A program made the position numbers and the translations under genes. Below, in pieces: positions 44,140-56,211 of a stretch of 64,000 nucleotides of DNA. Numbering within the stretch: position 1 is the first letter of the stretch; every line of letters begins with the position of its first letter. This DNA comes from Parascedosporium putredinis (taxonomy: Eukaryota; Ascomycota; Sordariomycetes; Microascales; Microascaceae). Below the pieces are notes generated by a model. That model made no database searches. It saw only the letters and a program-made list of their open reading frames with translations, and had not been told where the DNA came from. The DNA lies in assembly GCA_949357655.1 (NCBI GenBank), contig CASHTG010000004.1, positions 248,001 to 312,000 of the forward strand, in the 5' to 3' direction.

Positions 44140-46751
44140 TTTCTAATTGTTTCTTTCTTATGGGATGGCCAGCTGCTTAGGCATGATATCTTGTTGCCCT
44201 GGTCTCTTTTTTTTTCTTTTTCTTTTCTTTCACATATCACCGACTGCGGGTTATTTTCTGTCTTTTTTCTCATCATCACGATTCATCTTTATATTTTTGC
44301 ATATGCACCCCGTCATGACGGACTTGGCAGGGATCCGAAAACAACCCAGATAGATGGTGGCCTTTTGTGTTTTTGTTTCTTTCTTTTCTTCTTCTCCTTT
44401 CTCCCTCTTTGCTCTGAAGGGAATTCCCGGGCCTTTTGTTACTCTTCCCCTGCCCCCTTGTCACCCAGCCCAGTCTCTTGTTGCAACCCCCTTCACTCCA
44501 TGTCTTGTTTGCTAGTTTTCTTCAACATGGGGCTGCAAGCAAGCCTGGAGCTTCAATGAAAACAAGCATTGTTCCTTGGTGGACAAGTGCTTCTCCGTCT
44601 GTGGGATCTGATTCCATCCAGCCAGTTTCCAGCTTGCATTCGGCACCGGGTTCTCCTTACAAGTATTAGCTTCCGAGTCCCGATCTTGGAACGGGAAGCG
44701 GAATTTGACTAGGATCTAAAAGGGCAAAGAAGCAGCTCGATGACGCATACTTGAAGACATTGCGAACCATTCTCGTTGGCCGTTTTATTCATCTTATCAG
44801 CAGCCCGCCATTGTGTGGGACGGCGCACCATTTTGCTTTCCCTTTTGACAAGAGAGGAGGAGACAGAAGAAGAGAGGGAAGAAGGCGCCGATGATGCCCT
44901 CATTTTCATTTTTACTATTGTCCTCTTCCCTTCCCTATTCTATCCTTCTGTTATCCCGTTTGGTGACAGCATTCTTTGGCTGGTGGTGATTGAGCAACCT
45001 TGCCATATTCTTATTTTCTTTTATATACCCACGATTGATTGAATTGCGAGCTCACCCAGCCGCATAACATGAAGAGATCATTGATCGGTCCTCTCCCCCT
45101 TTTTTTCTGGTTCTTTCCTAGTGTAGATAAAAGGTGGAGGCGTAGAGTTTACCTTGCAACAAGTATGCATCCGATGGACTAGAGACTTGACTGCCCAATT
45201 AATAATAGAGCTGCGACATGGCCGTTGTCGGACCTGCAACTAAGACCGCATTGAGCAAGTTGGGGCGTGATTTGCAATCTGAGTGTGTTTTGTGTTTTGG
45301 CCCTCGTGGAACATTAATAATAGGGATGCAGGGCGGAATACCCTCCCCTTTTCCGGCCCAGCTACGACGTTTGGTCTCCGTGTATCTATCTCCCTCCTAT
45401 GAGTAGAAGTTTCAAAAGGGAGATTAGCTTGCTTGAATTTAGCCCCCAAAACCAAAACCAGGGTTTTCGTCTGGTGAGGCGGGGAGTTGATGAAGGACGA
45501 TCTGAGGTTTGGTCAGAGCTGTTCATAATTGATCTCATGGGAAACCACTAGGATGCCGTTGCCTCAAGGGCGATATTATTGTACACTATGCTTTCCTGCA
45601 TGCATGAGGACTTCCCGACGGGCTGGGAAGGACAGAAGAATAATAGAAAGGAAGAAAAAGAAGCTTATCGCTATCAGTGCGGATGATAAGTGGCTTCCGG
45701 TTGCTGATAACGGCCCTACCACAGATTCCAGCAACTCCGCGGGGCACATAGTGAAAGGACAGCACTGGCAGGGCAGGGGAGAGAGGCCAGCCAAGAAAGA
45801 AAAACCTACTGAGGGGGCAAGGAGCCCCGCGGAAAGGGATTGAATCAATACTACATAATACGCAATCGTACAGTATACCCGCGTCTTCCAGCACTGGGGT
45901 AATAGGGCGGTTGCGGCACTCGCGAGACCGTGCCAAGGGACCCAATGACCGCACGGCTACCCCGCTGACCGGAGATGACTAACTGTGCAAAGGGCGAATT
46001 CCCATTTGTTCTTGGGGACCCCTCCTGCCCTTCCTGGGGGTCCGTCGAGGTTGGCCGACGTTCGCCTAGTTCGGCCCTTTGTGCTGTGAAAGTGTGACTG
46101 TTCTTTGGGGAGGGGGATGAATTACCAATGGGGTCTTTTTAGGAGGATTTTAAAGGGAAAATAACAATGGGCAACATTGGCTCTATAGGTTTATATTTCG
46201 AGGCGTCAAGGAGAAAGAAAGAAGAGGTAAAGAAGAGATATGCGTCATGTCTAAAGGAACGAGGCCAATCTATAATGGGGGATGCACTCATTGTCAATGA
46301 TTCAATTGGTAACTCCCCCTAGTCGTAAATCTCTCCGTTGTTCTTATCCTGTGCTGGCCGACCTGGCCCGGCAGCGGGGGAATATATATGTACTGCAGGT
46401 ACCCCGCCAAAAAATGACGGTCCTGAGCAAAACCGCAAAAAGAAGGTATTGGGAAACAAGCCGTCGATTCGCCACTTCCTTTTGTCTCTAGAGCCTAACT
46501 CTTTGACGAAACTATTCCAATTTTTTCTCCCTCCCTTTTTTCTTATTTTGCAATCTCTTAAAATCTTCTTTTGTCTCTTTTCCGGATTCCCCCTGGATCC
46601 CCACGACTTACCTGTCTTGACCGTTCAAATCCTCGTTCCCTCCCCTCCTTCCTCCCGCGCGCGTGGTACATCCGCGACCGGTGAACCAAAGGGATAAAAA
46701 AGAAAAAAAAACCAGCCTGGACGAAAAAAACCGTTCTCTTTTCTTTTCACA
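44140..46751. other. 2.6 kb gene-free region
   Basis: T-rich 3' UTR-like sequence at 44140-44420 downstream of the isomerase, then mixed sequence. No recognisable ORF, RNA or repeat. The last 250 bp (46500-46751) form a pyrimidine-rich leader for DRE2. Confidence 0.5.
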
Positions 46752-47967
46752 ATGGCGCCCGCAATCGTCACGATCGACACCAGCCCCGACTTCGACTTCT
46801 CCCCCTCCTTCGCCAGCCCCTCCCCGCCAAATTCGCCGCCCTCTCCCAGAATGCAACCAACGGCAACGGCGGCGCGACGGTGAAGCCGACGGCGGCCACC
46901 GGCGGCGGCCACCACAGAACCCTACTGCTGGCCACGCCCTCCCTCGCCTCGGACGAAGCCGCCCTCCGCGCTGCCATGGCCGGCCGCGACCGCGCCGCCT
47001 CGGACCTCCACATGCTCGACCGCCTCTCCGCGGGGCTCGTCCACCTACCCGCCGACGCCTACGACCTCGTGCTGCTGTTGGGCGGCGGCGGCGGCGAGCC
47101 GGCCGACGCCTTTCTGGACCGTGCGCTGCTGACCATGGTGCACGACGCGCTGAGGGCCGGGGGCAGGATCGAGGCACAGGGCGGGGCCGGTATCGGGCCC
47201 GCGTTGGATAAGGAGTTTGTGCTGGCGGGGTTGGTGAGGAGCGGGTCCGGGTTTGCGAAGCCGGATTACGGCGCCGAGACGGTCGTGCCGCTGAAGTTGC
47301 GGAGGAAGAAGAAGCTGCAGGTGGCGGTGGATTCGGACGACGCTGTGCCGCAGCTTGTGGCGGCGGCGGCGGCGGCGGCGGCCCAGGAGCAGGCGAAGAA
47401 AGTGCCTGCTGGCGTTGGTTTCGTTACGCTGGATGACTTGGATGCGGATGATGATGATGATTTGATTGATGAGGATACTCTTCTTACGGCGCAGGATCTG
47501 AAGCGTCCCCTCAACATACGTAAGCCTTCCTCCCTGCCATCATTCATTTCTTATCCCCCCTTCCCCCAAACCCCGCCAGACGGAGTAAAGAAAAGACTTT
47601 TGAAACTAGAAAGACACATACGAGGACTAACCTTTGTTTTCTCTCTCTTCTAGCCGCCGAATGCCTCCCCAAGGCTGGCAAGCGCCGCCGCGCTTGCAAG
47701 GACTGCAGTTGCGGCCTGGCTGAGCGTCTAGCCGCCGAGGAGGCGGACCGTCAGGCCGAAGCCGACGAGAAGCTCCGCCAGCAAGTAGTCAAGCTCGGCG
47801 TCAACGACCTCGCCGAGGTTGACTTCACCGTGCAAGGCAAGGTCGGCTCGTGCGGAAACTGCTCTCTCGGCGATGCGTTTCGCTGCGATGGCTGTCCGTA
47901 TATCGGCCTGCCGCCTTTCAAGCCCGGCGAGGAGGTGACGATATTGAATAACGTGGTGCAGTTGTGA
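46752..47967 (+). CDS. DRE2: Fe-S cluster assembly protein Dre2 (anamorsin/CIAPIN1)
   Basis: Accepts electrons from Tah18 in cytosolic iron-sulfur protein assembly. Exons 46752-47519 and 47654-47967 around a 134-bp GT-AG intron; about 360 residues. The N-terminal methyltransferase-like domain (LLLATPSLASDEAALRAAMA to KPDYGAETVVPLKL) carries a glycine run at LLLGGGGGEP. A linker with a poly-alanine run and the acidic DDLDADDDDDLIDEDTLL leads into the CIAPIN1 domain. That domain has both cluster motifs: a first set of four cysteines in ECLPKAGKRRRACKDCSCG and the twin CX2C motif CGNC-x7-CDGCPYIGLPPFKPGE. All ligands are present. One C is missing in CCCC 46822-46825, breaking the frame about 25 codons after the start; restored, it reads FAALSQNATNGNG. 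Confidence 0.95.
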
Positions 47968-49115
47968 GGAGGGTATACCCTAGACTTGTTTTGGTTTTTC
48001 TTGTATTTTCGTGCTCCCCTTCTTCTCTCTTCTTCTTCTTCTTCCTTTTCACTCCTCTTTCCGGAGGGTTAGAAGGAGGGGGCGCACTGGTTGAGTCTTC
48101 TCTTATGAACTGGGGAGACTCTCGGCTTATCGACTGCATCGGATCACAAAGACTGTTTCTTTTTTTTTTTGACGTTTTCAACTAAAAACGTTTGCTATTC
48201 AGACGGAGCATGACCTTGGGGGATTCGTACAAGGGAATTGGGATACCGGGGGACTATTATATCACTAGGCATCAGATCTTAAAAAGAGGAGCAACACCTC
48301 TGTTTTTTTTCTTTATTACTTTTCTTCTAACCCTCTCTTTTCTGGAGGGGTTTGTTTTGTCTTGTTCGTTCCCCCATGTTTCCCTTGGTGTGGCTAGACA
48401 GGCATCTTTCTATTGCTTTGTTTTTCCTTTTTCTTTTTCTTTGCCTTTGGGTTATGGAGGATCTAGAGGAACAAACGGGCTCATTATATATAAAAATACA
48501 CCCCCTTATCCGTCAAGGGAACTATGAACCGAGCAAGAAGAAAAAAGGCTTCAAGGACTGGCATCTTCTATCCGTAATGACTCGGTGTACGTGTGAGTGA
48601 GATGGGTATAATAGTGCCTCCTGTAGCTCTCCTAGACACTGCGATCATCTAAACCTATGCCCTTATCGAAGAAGCATCTGCGCTTCCGCCCTCGACGTGT
48701 GAAAGCAGTGTTTATGTCTCTATACATCAAGGCCATTTGTCGACAGCGCTGAGCGGACGAGGGGAGTGGCAGAGGGGTAGCGTACGTTAGGCACGAGGGA
48801 AGAGAGAGGTGGGTTGGAACACCCCGGCGATTCAAGTTGACATGTACATTTTTTGATATCAGCTGAAAGATTCTTCATATACCAAACATCCCAAGTTGCG
48901 TTGTTACAGAAAAGAAAAAAACAATACATGAAAAAAACCACATGATTCTTCCTCTTCTTCTTCTTCTTCCCCTGAGCGGCAGAAAGCGAGAGCGAGCAAG
49001 AGAGGGCGCGAGAGAGGCGGTAATGACAAATGTGTGAGCAATTCCCCAGAAGCAAATGCCAACCGTGGACAGTCACATTTCCTCACCCTTCCCTTTCCCA
49101 TTCACCCAACTCTAG
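47968..49115. other. Convergent intergenic region
   Basis: 1.15 kb between the DRE2 and KEX1 stops. T-rich on the plus strand to about 48460, A/G-rich after 48900 with a CTT repeat near 48950-48970. Only 3' UTR-type sequence is seen. Confidence 0.5.
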
Positions 49116-51397
49116 TCATGAATCTCCTATTGCCCCTGTGTTGCCCTCTCCCCTTTTTTTTTTACCTCGACGAAGAGCCATTCGAGTCCGCATCATGCTT
49201 CCCCCTTTCCCCTTCTCCCGATTCACATGATCGTCATCATCATCGTCATCGCTATCCACGCCTATGCTATACCGACTCTTGCCCTCGGTCGGCGTCTCGA
49301 GATGCAGCTCGTCCAGCTCGCTCTCGTTAAAGTCACCCGCCTCCACGTCCCTGTTACCGCCCCGGCGAGCGCGGAACGCCTCGAGGCCGGACGCGACGCC
49401 GCCGCCGCGCACGCCACCGCGGGGGCGCCGCCAATGGGGCCACCCGGGTTGGGGTCGAGACCACGGTAGCCTTGCCTGCGGCGGCGCTCGCGCCAGACGT
49501 AGTAGCCCCAGACGCAGAAACCGACGATGGCGAGGAAGAGGACAATCTCGCCGGAGCGGCGGTAGGCCTGCCACTTGGCGTCCTGGACGGCCTGCTCGTG
49601 CTCGCCGGCCTGGGCCTCGGGCTTCTTGGTGGGTTCCGTGACCGAGGTCTGGGGCCCCTTTCGCCGTCGAGGCGGCTGTCCGAGGGCTTGCCGCCGATGC
49701 TCGAGATGTCGACGCCCATGAAGCGGTCGAGCATGTCGCGGGAGCGGCGCGACTGGTCGTAGGGCACCATGTGGGAGGCGTTGTAGAAGAGCACGTACGT
49801 CAGGTTGCGGGCCTCTTGCCAGAAGCCGGCAATCTCGCCCTCAAAGGTCCAATCGCGGCGCGGGGCCCAGGTGCCAGGGGTGACTTCGAAGCCCTTGCCG
49901 CCGTTCCACTCGAGGTTTCCGAGGAAGGCCTCGGTGCCCATGTGGTTGCAGATGAGGTCGTCGGCGCCGGAGAAGAGCAGGACGGGAACCTCGGTCAAGA
50001 TTTCGGGCAGGAGGCGGATGGCGGCGGGGAGTCGCGGTTGCGGAAGGCGCGGCCCACGTTGTCGGTGCACTCGGCCCAACCTGAGACCTTGCGGGGCTGA
50101 CGTGCAGGGCGTCGACGACCTCGTGTTTCCGGAGATAGGGCTCGACGTGCTTGAGGTCGGGGGCCAGTTCATGCCGCAGGCGGAGTAGAGGTCCTTGAGG
50201 CGGACGTCATACATGTTGTAGCATTGGCGTTGGCCCTTGGAGTTGTAGTCGGCGGTGTACTCGAGGATGAGGCGGAGGATGGACTCGCACTCGCTGTAAT
50301 CGACGCGGTTCGGGTCGGTGGCGATACGGGACTCGCAGATGCGCCACTGCTGCTGGAGCTGCTTGGCTTGCTCGCTATCTTTTTCGATGATACCGCGGGC
50401 ATAAGCAAAGGTGATGTAGGATTCGTACTGCTCCTTGGGGGACATCCAGCCGTTGCCGATGAGCAGGCCCTTGAGAGACCACTTCACCTTGGTGCTGGGC
50501 TTCTTGTTTCGGTCGAGGATGGCCTTGGCGATGTAAGGGATGTGTTGACCGGCGTAGGACTCGCCGGAGAAGTAGAGCTAGAGTGGGGGAAGAGAGAGCT
50601 GTTAGCATTCGGCATATCAAAGTATAGGGGTTATCGCTTAGAGCTAAAGGGGTACGAAAAAAAAAGATCAGGGGAGAGAGGGAGGGATAGGAACAGAGGG
50701 GAACAATTGGTTAGGCGAAACATACATCGTCGTGCTCGTACTCGGGGAATATGGTAAAGTACTTTTCGAGGAAGGTGACAAACTGGTCGGCCATCTGCGT
50801 CAACTCGGTGACGTACTTGTCGGTGCTGACAAAACTATAGCCAGTGCCGACAGGGTTATCAACGAAGAGCAGGTTGGCGAACTCGCTCCAGGAGCCCTCG
50901 TTATAGGAGAGGGTGAGGTCGTCGTTGAGCCGGTAGGGGCCGACTTCCATGAGGGCGCCGTCCTCGGAGCTGCAGCCGGGCCCGCCGTTGAGCCATATGA
51001 CGGTGCGCTGCTTGTTGGCGATGTGCTGGTTCTGGAAGTGCCAGAAGAAGAGATTTCCGCTATCTTCGGGTGTGATTTCGATGTGTCTGCAAGCCGGGCG
51101 CCCGAGGGGTTAGTTAAGGAGCTAGACACGCCGTCGAGGCGTTGAGAGAGGAGATGGGGGTAAGGGGCAAGGGGAAAGGGAAAAGGGGAGTATTTCTCCT
51201 CCGTGACGGCGAAAGAGGTCATCGTCAGACGTACCCGGCATGCATCTTGATGGGGGTTCAGCTGGGGCGCCAGGCAAGCTGTGGACAAAGAAGTCGGCGG
51301 CGGACTGCGCAAGGGCGACGGAGGGCAGCAGCGCCACGGCGGCAAGGGCGGCGCCGAGCCGGCGCAGGGCCGACGAAGCCGACGGCCGCGACTTCAT
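49116..51397 (-). CDS. KEX1: Pheromone-processing carboxypeptidase Kex1 (serine carboxypeptidase, S10)
   Basis: Golgi enzyme that trims C-terminal Lys/Arg from secreted precursors after Kex2 cleavage. Exons 51235-51397, 50726-51086 and 49116-50577; two 148-bp introns. A signal peptide (ALAAVALLPSVALAQ) precedes the S10 domain: FFWHFQNQ, LNGGPGCSSEDGA, then GESYAGQHIPYIAKA with the catalytic Ser, LLFSGADDLICNHMG with Asp and YNASHMVPYDQ with His. After the catalytic domain come a linker, one membrane segment (GEIVLFLAIVGFCVWGYYVW) and a cytoplasmic tail with an acidic run (SDDDDDDDHVNREKG). Frame breaks include GGGGG 51252-51256 and GGGGG 50159-50163, more in 50030-50110, and several in the stalk, membrane and tail region 49350-49660. 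The last exon therefore reads in different frames along its length. Confidence 0.93.
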
Positions 51398-54300
51398 GAT
51401 GGGAATGTGTGTAGCTTTTGCAAAATAGAAGAGGTGACCGAGAAAAAAGAGATGGCTGTGAGGTGGTCGGGAGGGTGGTTTTCGAGAAAGGGACTGGACG
51501 ACTGGAAGCTGCGCCCGTCAATGGCCGAATCGCGGCGAGGTGGCTGTCGACAACTGAGGTCGTTTGGGGTTCGTCAGGTGCGCAACATGGAGTAGTAGAT
51601 GCGGCCCGACATGGGAGTTGGGAGGGAAAGGGGACGAGAGACCGGATGTTTCAGCGATCGTGAAGAGGTGGACGAGTCCGGCGGACTCAAGAAAGGAGCG
51701 TCCTCAATTCGGCAAAGGACGCGAGGGCGTGCGCTGAGAGATCAAGGAGAGAAAGGGAAAGAATAAAAAAAAATTGCAGGGCCAAAATCTAGTCTCGGGG
51801 AGCGATAATACCCAAAATGCTAGAAACGAAGAAAGAAAAGACAAAAGGGTGATAAAAAGAGATGTGGCGTTGAAGTGGGAATATTGGATGAAGTTGGGTC
51901 CCAGCTCGAGGCAAAGTACAAGGCGAAGGGGTTGAAGTCGATACAATTGACTTCTGCATGGGGATTCAAGCTATTGTGAAAGGTGGCCATTGGGGAGGAC
52001 TGCGAGGGACCCGGACAGCCCAGCCTTTTTTCCCAGTTCGCTCATTCTGGGTCGAGGCGCCCCTGTACACGCTAGATTTCCACTGAGACACGTACACCTC
52101 GTTGCACTATCTGTTCCCCGTGGGCGGACTGGTCCCGGGAACCCAGGTACTTGACTCCATTACAACGGCTGGAATCACGCTACAATGTACGCTAGAATAA
52201 CCTCGCGATGCACGCCGAGGCCTGCCCTTTTCCACTAATGCTAGTCCTCCCGGGAGTGGATGAATTTGATGCAACGCAACGATAAACGGGCCAGATGCAC
52301 TAAACTCTCCAATATATGAAGAGAATAATAGTACATCCAATATTTAGGAGGTCGAGCCTAAAAAAACGAGTACTGCTGTACCTATCACCCATGTACCGCG
52401 GATGAGGCACGTGATAGGAGGCGAACTGGCCGGATTTGGTGTCCACCCGGATTAATTCGTGATTTGTGACTTTGGGGGAAGCCGAAACCTTTGGTTGCAA
52501 AATACGCTGTCGAGCAGCAGTCAGCACTGCATTGTGCGACCTTGCGCTCAGACACAGCCGACGATGCGGTCTATGGGTGGGAGGGGATGGGGGATTGGTT
52601 TTCCTGTATCAGAAACGAAAGCCCCCAAGAACCCGTCCCTCTGAAGAAGAAAAGATCGGGTGGCTGAGCAACATGATCTGTGACACGACGCACGTCTTTG
52701 TTCCCTCTTCTTGACGCATCTTTGCTGTCTGCAAGTCCTGTCTCTTTTCGTCTTTTCGTCTTTTCGTCCTTTTCTTTCTTTGCTCGACTTTCGACATTCT
52801 TTGCCTCGTGGTATCAACGTGGACGTATCTTAAAGACGCGGGGACATAATACTCTCGTCCGTTTATATTGATTTGACCTCTTCACCATCCCTCAGCCGCT
52901 CACTCCTTTCGGCCCAGGAAATCCAATATGGAGAGGAAATGGATAATACCGAGCCTGACAGGCAGACGTGAGCTAAGAATAGAGAACGCTTATCGTTTTT
53001 TTTTTTTTTTCTCCAGTAAAAAGAACAGAGGATGGAGGGGGCACTGCCCCCAACAAGCCCACCTCTCTTCCTCTTGGGCATGAGCTGAGCCGCGAGTTTT
53101 ACGACAAGACGTCAAGCCGGGCTTTGCTGGAGAACGGACAGCTTGGTGATTGATGAACATGCATCGAACCGGCGCGGGTAAATCCAGAAAGATGGGAAAA
53201 AAAGAAGAAGAAACACAAAACTGTCACTCCCTACTCCCCTTATGGCATTCTCCCTATTTCCTAAAGCAATAAACTACACCTGTCTCCTCGGCTCGAATGG
53301 CCCGATCGACAGACCTAGACCCTCTCATCCGTCTCCGTCTCTCCCTCTTCTCCTTCTTCCCTTCCCTACCCTTCCAAATTCGCCGCCGCCCGGAGCTCAT
53401 GTTTCGGGGACGTATACCCGTCATCTTGCGCGTCCGCGGGAGGATCTGATCGCCGCCCGAGGATCCGAGACAAGGGAAAAGCAGGGCAGCGGCGAGCTGT
53501 GTGAAGCACTCAGCGTCACGCCCCTTGGCCGAAGAGCCGGGGAGGGGCGCCCGGTCCATCGGCCGCAATTTTGATGACGACGCCTATGCTCCTGGGGGCC
53601 TGCTTTCTCCTCGAGCAAGGGAAAGAAAAAGAAAAAAAGGGATTTAATAGCTGAAGAAGAGGCGCCGCCAGTAGGTTGTCATTCTCCTCAAAAGAAGGGG
53701 CGATAGAAAGGAAAGAAGCCTGGCATCAACTCGTCAAGCGATGAGGAAGAGGGACACCATCTCTCAGTGCCTGCATATCTTTGCATCTCCCTGCATTTCT
53801 TCCACGGAGAAGCATGCTGCAGGCGTGTCTTGTCAAAAACTTCAAGTCGCAGGCAAAGCCGAGACATACAGCCTTTTTGGGTTGTTTGCTTCTTCGCGTA
53901 TGGTGTTATAGAACTTTGTCAAACGCCCAGATTCCCTCTTCTCCTTGGGGCTCAATACGTGTATCGAGCCTCGAAGCGCAATCATCCTCGTGAATTTGGT
54001 GATGTCCGCATGCGATACGATACATGCACAGTGTAAAATGCCCCGCTTCGAAATTTCGCCTGCTCACTGCACTCACGGAAGCTGCTACATGGAGAACCTT
54101 GAGAATTTCTTTGTTGTTTGGCCTTTGAATTTCTTGCACACTAATACTTCGTCACCCTTGGCTCGAGGTTGAGAATCGCTTCTAGACCCTAAAGGGCTTT
54201 CTCATCAGTACACGTAGGACTAGGACGAAAAAGGAAGTTGAAAAAAAAACCAACCATCCCCAACTCGTCAACGGCCGAAACACGGGTCGAAACTGCACCC

Positions 54301-54585
54301 CTCCCCGCTCTCGTAGAGGTTTTTCCTGATTTGTTTCTCCCAAGCCGTTTAGCCCCACCATCCAGACCCGTTGCCATTGCGTCGCCGGGTTCTTCTCATC
54401 CTCGAATCCCAAACCAAAGGCTTGGGCAAAAGAAGAGAATCAAGACCAAGTTCTGAAACGGGGAAGAAAGCACAGATCCAACGTGCGTGTAGTACACATC
54501 CACACATCCACACATCCACACACATACCCACTCTCTCTGTTCTCTCTCTCTCTTCGTGCGCGCGCGCATACCAGTCGCGGCAGCC
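51398..54585. other. 3.2 kb gene-free divergent region
   Basis: Lies between KEX1 (minus) and SFM1 (plus). It holds a short tandem repeat at 52743-52766, a T tract near 52988-53010 and an ACATCCAC-type repeat at about 54494-54525 in the SFM1 leader. ORFs are low-complexity and unassigned. Confidence 0.5.
52743..52766. repeat. Tandem repeat, 3 x 8 bp (TCTTTTCG)
   Basis: Three perfect head-to-tail copies of an 8-base unit followed by a degenerate fourth, inside pyrimidine-rich sequence. Confidence 0.8.
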
Positions 54586-55673
54586 ATGGCCCAGCAGCAG
54601 GACCCCAAACCCCGGAGCCTGACCTACATCGTCGAGCACCTCGATCCGGAGCTCGGCCCCTGGTCCGAGCTCGAGTACATCACCATCGCCCGGGAGTCCC
54701 ACGCCGCCGGCAGCACCTTTGCCTTTCCTCTCTTCCCCCGCCTTCCGCGTGCCTCCCTCCCTGGCCGCCGAGCCCGCTTTCGTCTCCGACTCCCGGAGCG
54801 TCGAGGACCTCTACCGCGATACCAAGGATCGCGTCTGCCTGCTCGACCCGTCCGCCGCCAAGGACCTGAGCCCCGAAGACGGAGACACCTTTGATGTCTT
54901 TCTCTTTGGCGGAATCCTAGGTATGCTCCACGTGGTTCCGGTGTTTCCCTCTTATCTTCTTCCATCCCTTTCCAATCCGTACCGTCTCTTTGCTAGCCCG
55001 TCAATATCGCACTCATGGCTCGTCACTAACTCGATTGCAGGCGATGATCCTCCCCGAGGTATGAAAGACCCGCTGACAGCAAGGGGCCCAAAAAATTGAC
55101 CCCCGTGGTCTCGTCTTTCTGAAAGGAAAAGGCCTGCTAACCAAGAGGCCGTGCCTCCTCCCGTAGACCGTACCTCTGAGCTACGCAAAAGGGCTTCGAA
55201 GGCCGGAGGTTAGGTCCCAAGCAGATGACCACAGACACCGCCGTCAGGGTAACGAGAATAGTAGTGCAGGATAAAGGTGCGCAAGCTCCCCTTTTCCTTT
55301 CTAACACTTGTTTTCGTCAAGCCCCCGTCAGGCCCCTCTGCCTTTTCTTTTTCTTTTTCGGCCGACAGGAGACGGAGTGTATCCTAACTCCTCCATCCTA
55401 TGCGCGCAGTTCCCCTAGACAAGATCCCCTACGACGACTTCCCCGAGCTCAAGTTCAACGAGCACGAAAGCACAGATTTGCCCTTCCGCTACGTCAGAGG
55501 CGATGACGGCAAGCCCATCATGCCAGAGGTAGGCAAACTCACCGTTCCCGTCGCCTCCATCATCTCCATCTTGCTAACCCCGCGGGTCCCTTGTTTTTCC
55601 GTTCGTCATCGTGCAGGGCATGCTAGAACTCATAGGCAAGGATGCAGACAAGGCTATCGACGACCTGTTCTAG
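54586..55673 (+). CDS. SFM1: Protein arginine methyltransferase Sfm1 (SPOUT family)
   Basis: The yeast homologue methylates an arginine of ribosomal protein Rps3. Five exons: 54586-54920, 55041-55058 (18-nt microexon), 55167-55276, 55410-55528 and 55617-55673, all GT-AG. The protein begins MAQQQDPKPRSLTYIVEHLD then PELGPWSELEYITIARESHA. SVEDLYRDTKDRVCLLDPSA and FDVFLFGGILGDDPPR (microexon) carry the SPOUT core, followed by GPKQMTTDTAVRVTRIVVQD, the cofactor-knot region typical of the family. The C-terminus reads IPYDDFPELKFNEHEST, PFRYVRGDDGKPIMPEGMLE and ends KAIDDLF. Two bases are missing in exon 1 around 54720-54745 and one A in AAAA 55197-55200. The family match is strong throughout, and the overall length (about 215 residues) is normal. 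Confidence 0.9.
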
Positions 55674-56187
55674 CTCGAGTAAGTATCTTTTTTTCTCGCT
55701 TCACATCCGAGGAAAGCAAAAAAGAATGGGAAAAGGAAAGGGAAAAGGAAAATTAGGCGTTGGGAATAACGATAAGAAGACAAGGAAAAACGATATATAG
55801 AGATCTCACCCGAGAAGAGAGTAGACAAGGAAGTGGGTTTCAAAGGACAGAAAAGAGTAAAGCGAGCATCAACGCGCTGCCAGTTCCTCTTGCCGATTCT
55901 TAGTCTGCGTGTGAAACAGAACAGAATCACAGGAATAAGCTATGTCGCGCATCCATACGATACTCAAAGCCCTAGAGGGGCTTCTGTATAATGGCCACCG
56001 CTCAACTACTACATCGACTCACATCCCATTGCATCCTCATTGACACACTCCCATGTCGCGAAAAGAAGCATTCTGCCTCCTTGAGCCTGCTCAAGCGTGT
56101 CTAGAGGATTGAGGGCGCACCTCTGCCTCCTGCTGAGCCATATCCCTGGTTCCAAGATAAGCCTTCAATCACTCGCAGCTCCATAAG

Positions 56188-56211
56188 CACACACACACAC
56201 ACACACACACA
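56188..56211. repeat. CA microsatellite, 12 units
   Basis: Perfect dinucleotide repeat of 24 bases in gene-free sequence. Confidence 0.95.

Noticed and set aside
1..51397. Interpreting cyp6, A43, Dre2 and Kex1 as pseudogenes
   Set aside because: All breaks lie in homopolymers, each needs only a base or two, and catalytic or ligand residues are all intact.
55100..55260. tRNA-like GCGTAGCTCAGAGGTA on the minus strand
   Set aside because: It is the complement of SFM1 exon 3 coding sequence, and there is no T-arm.
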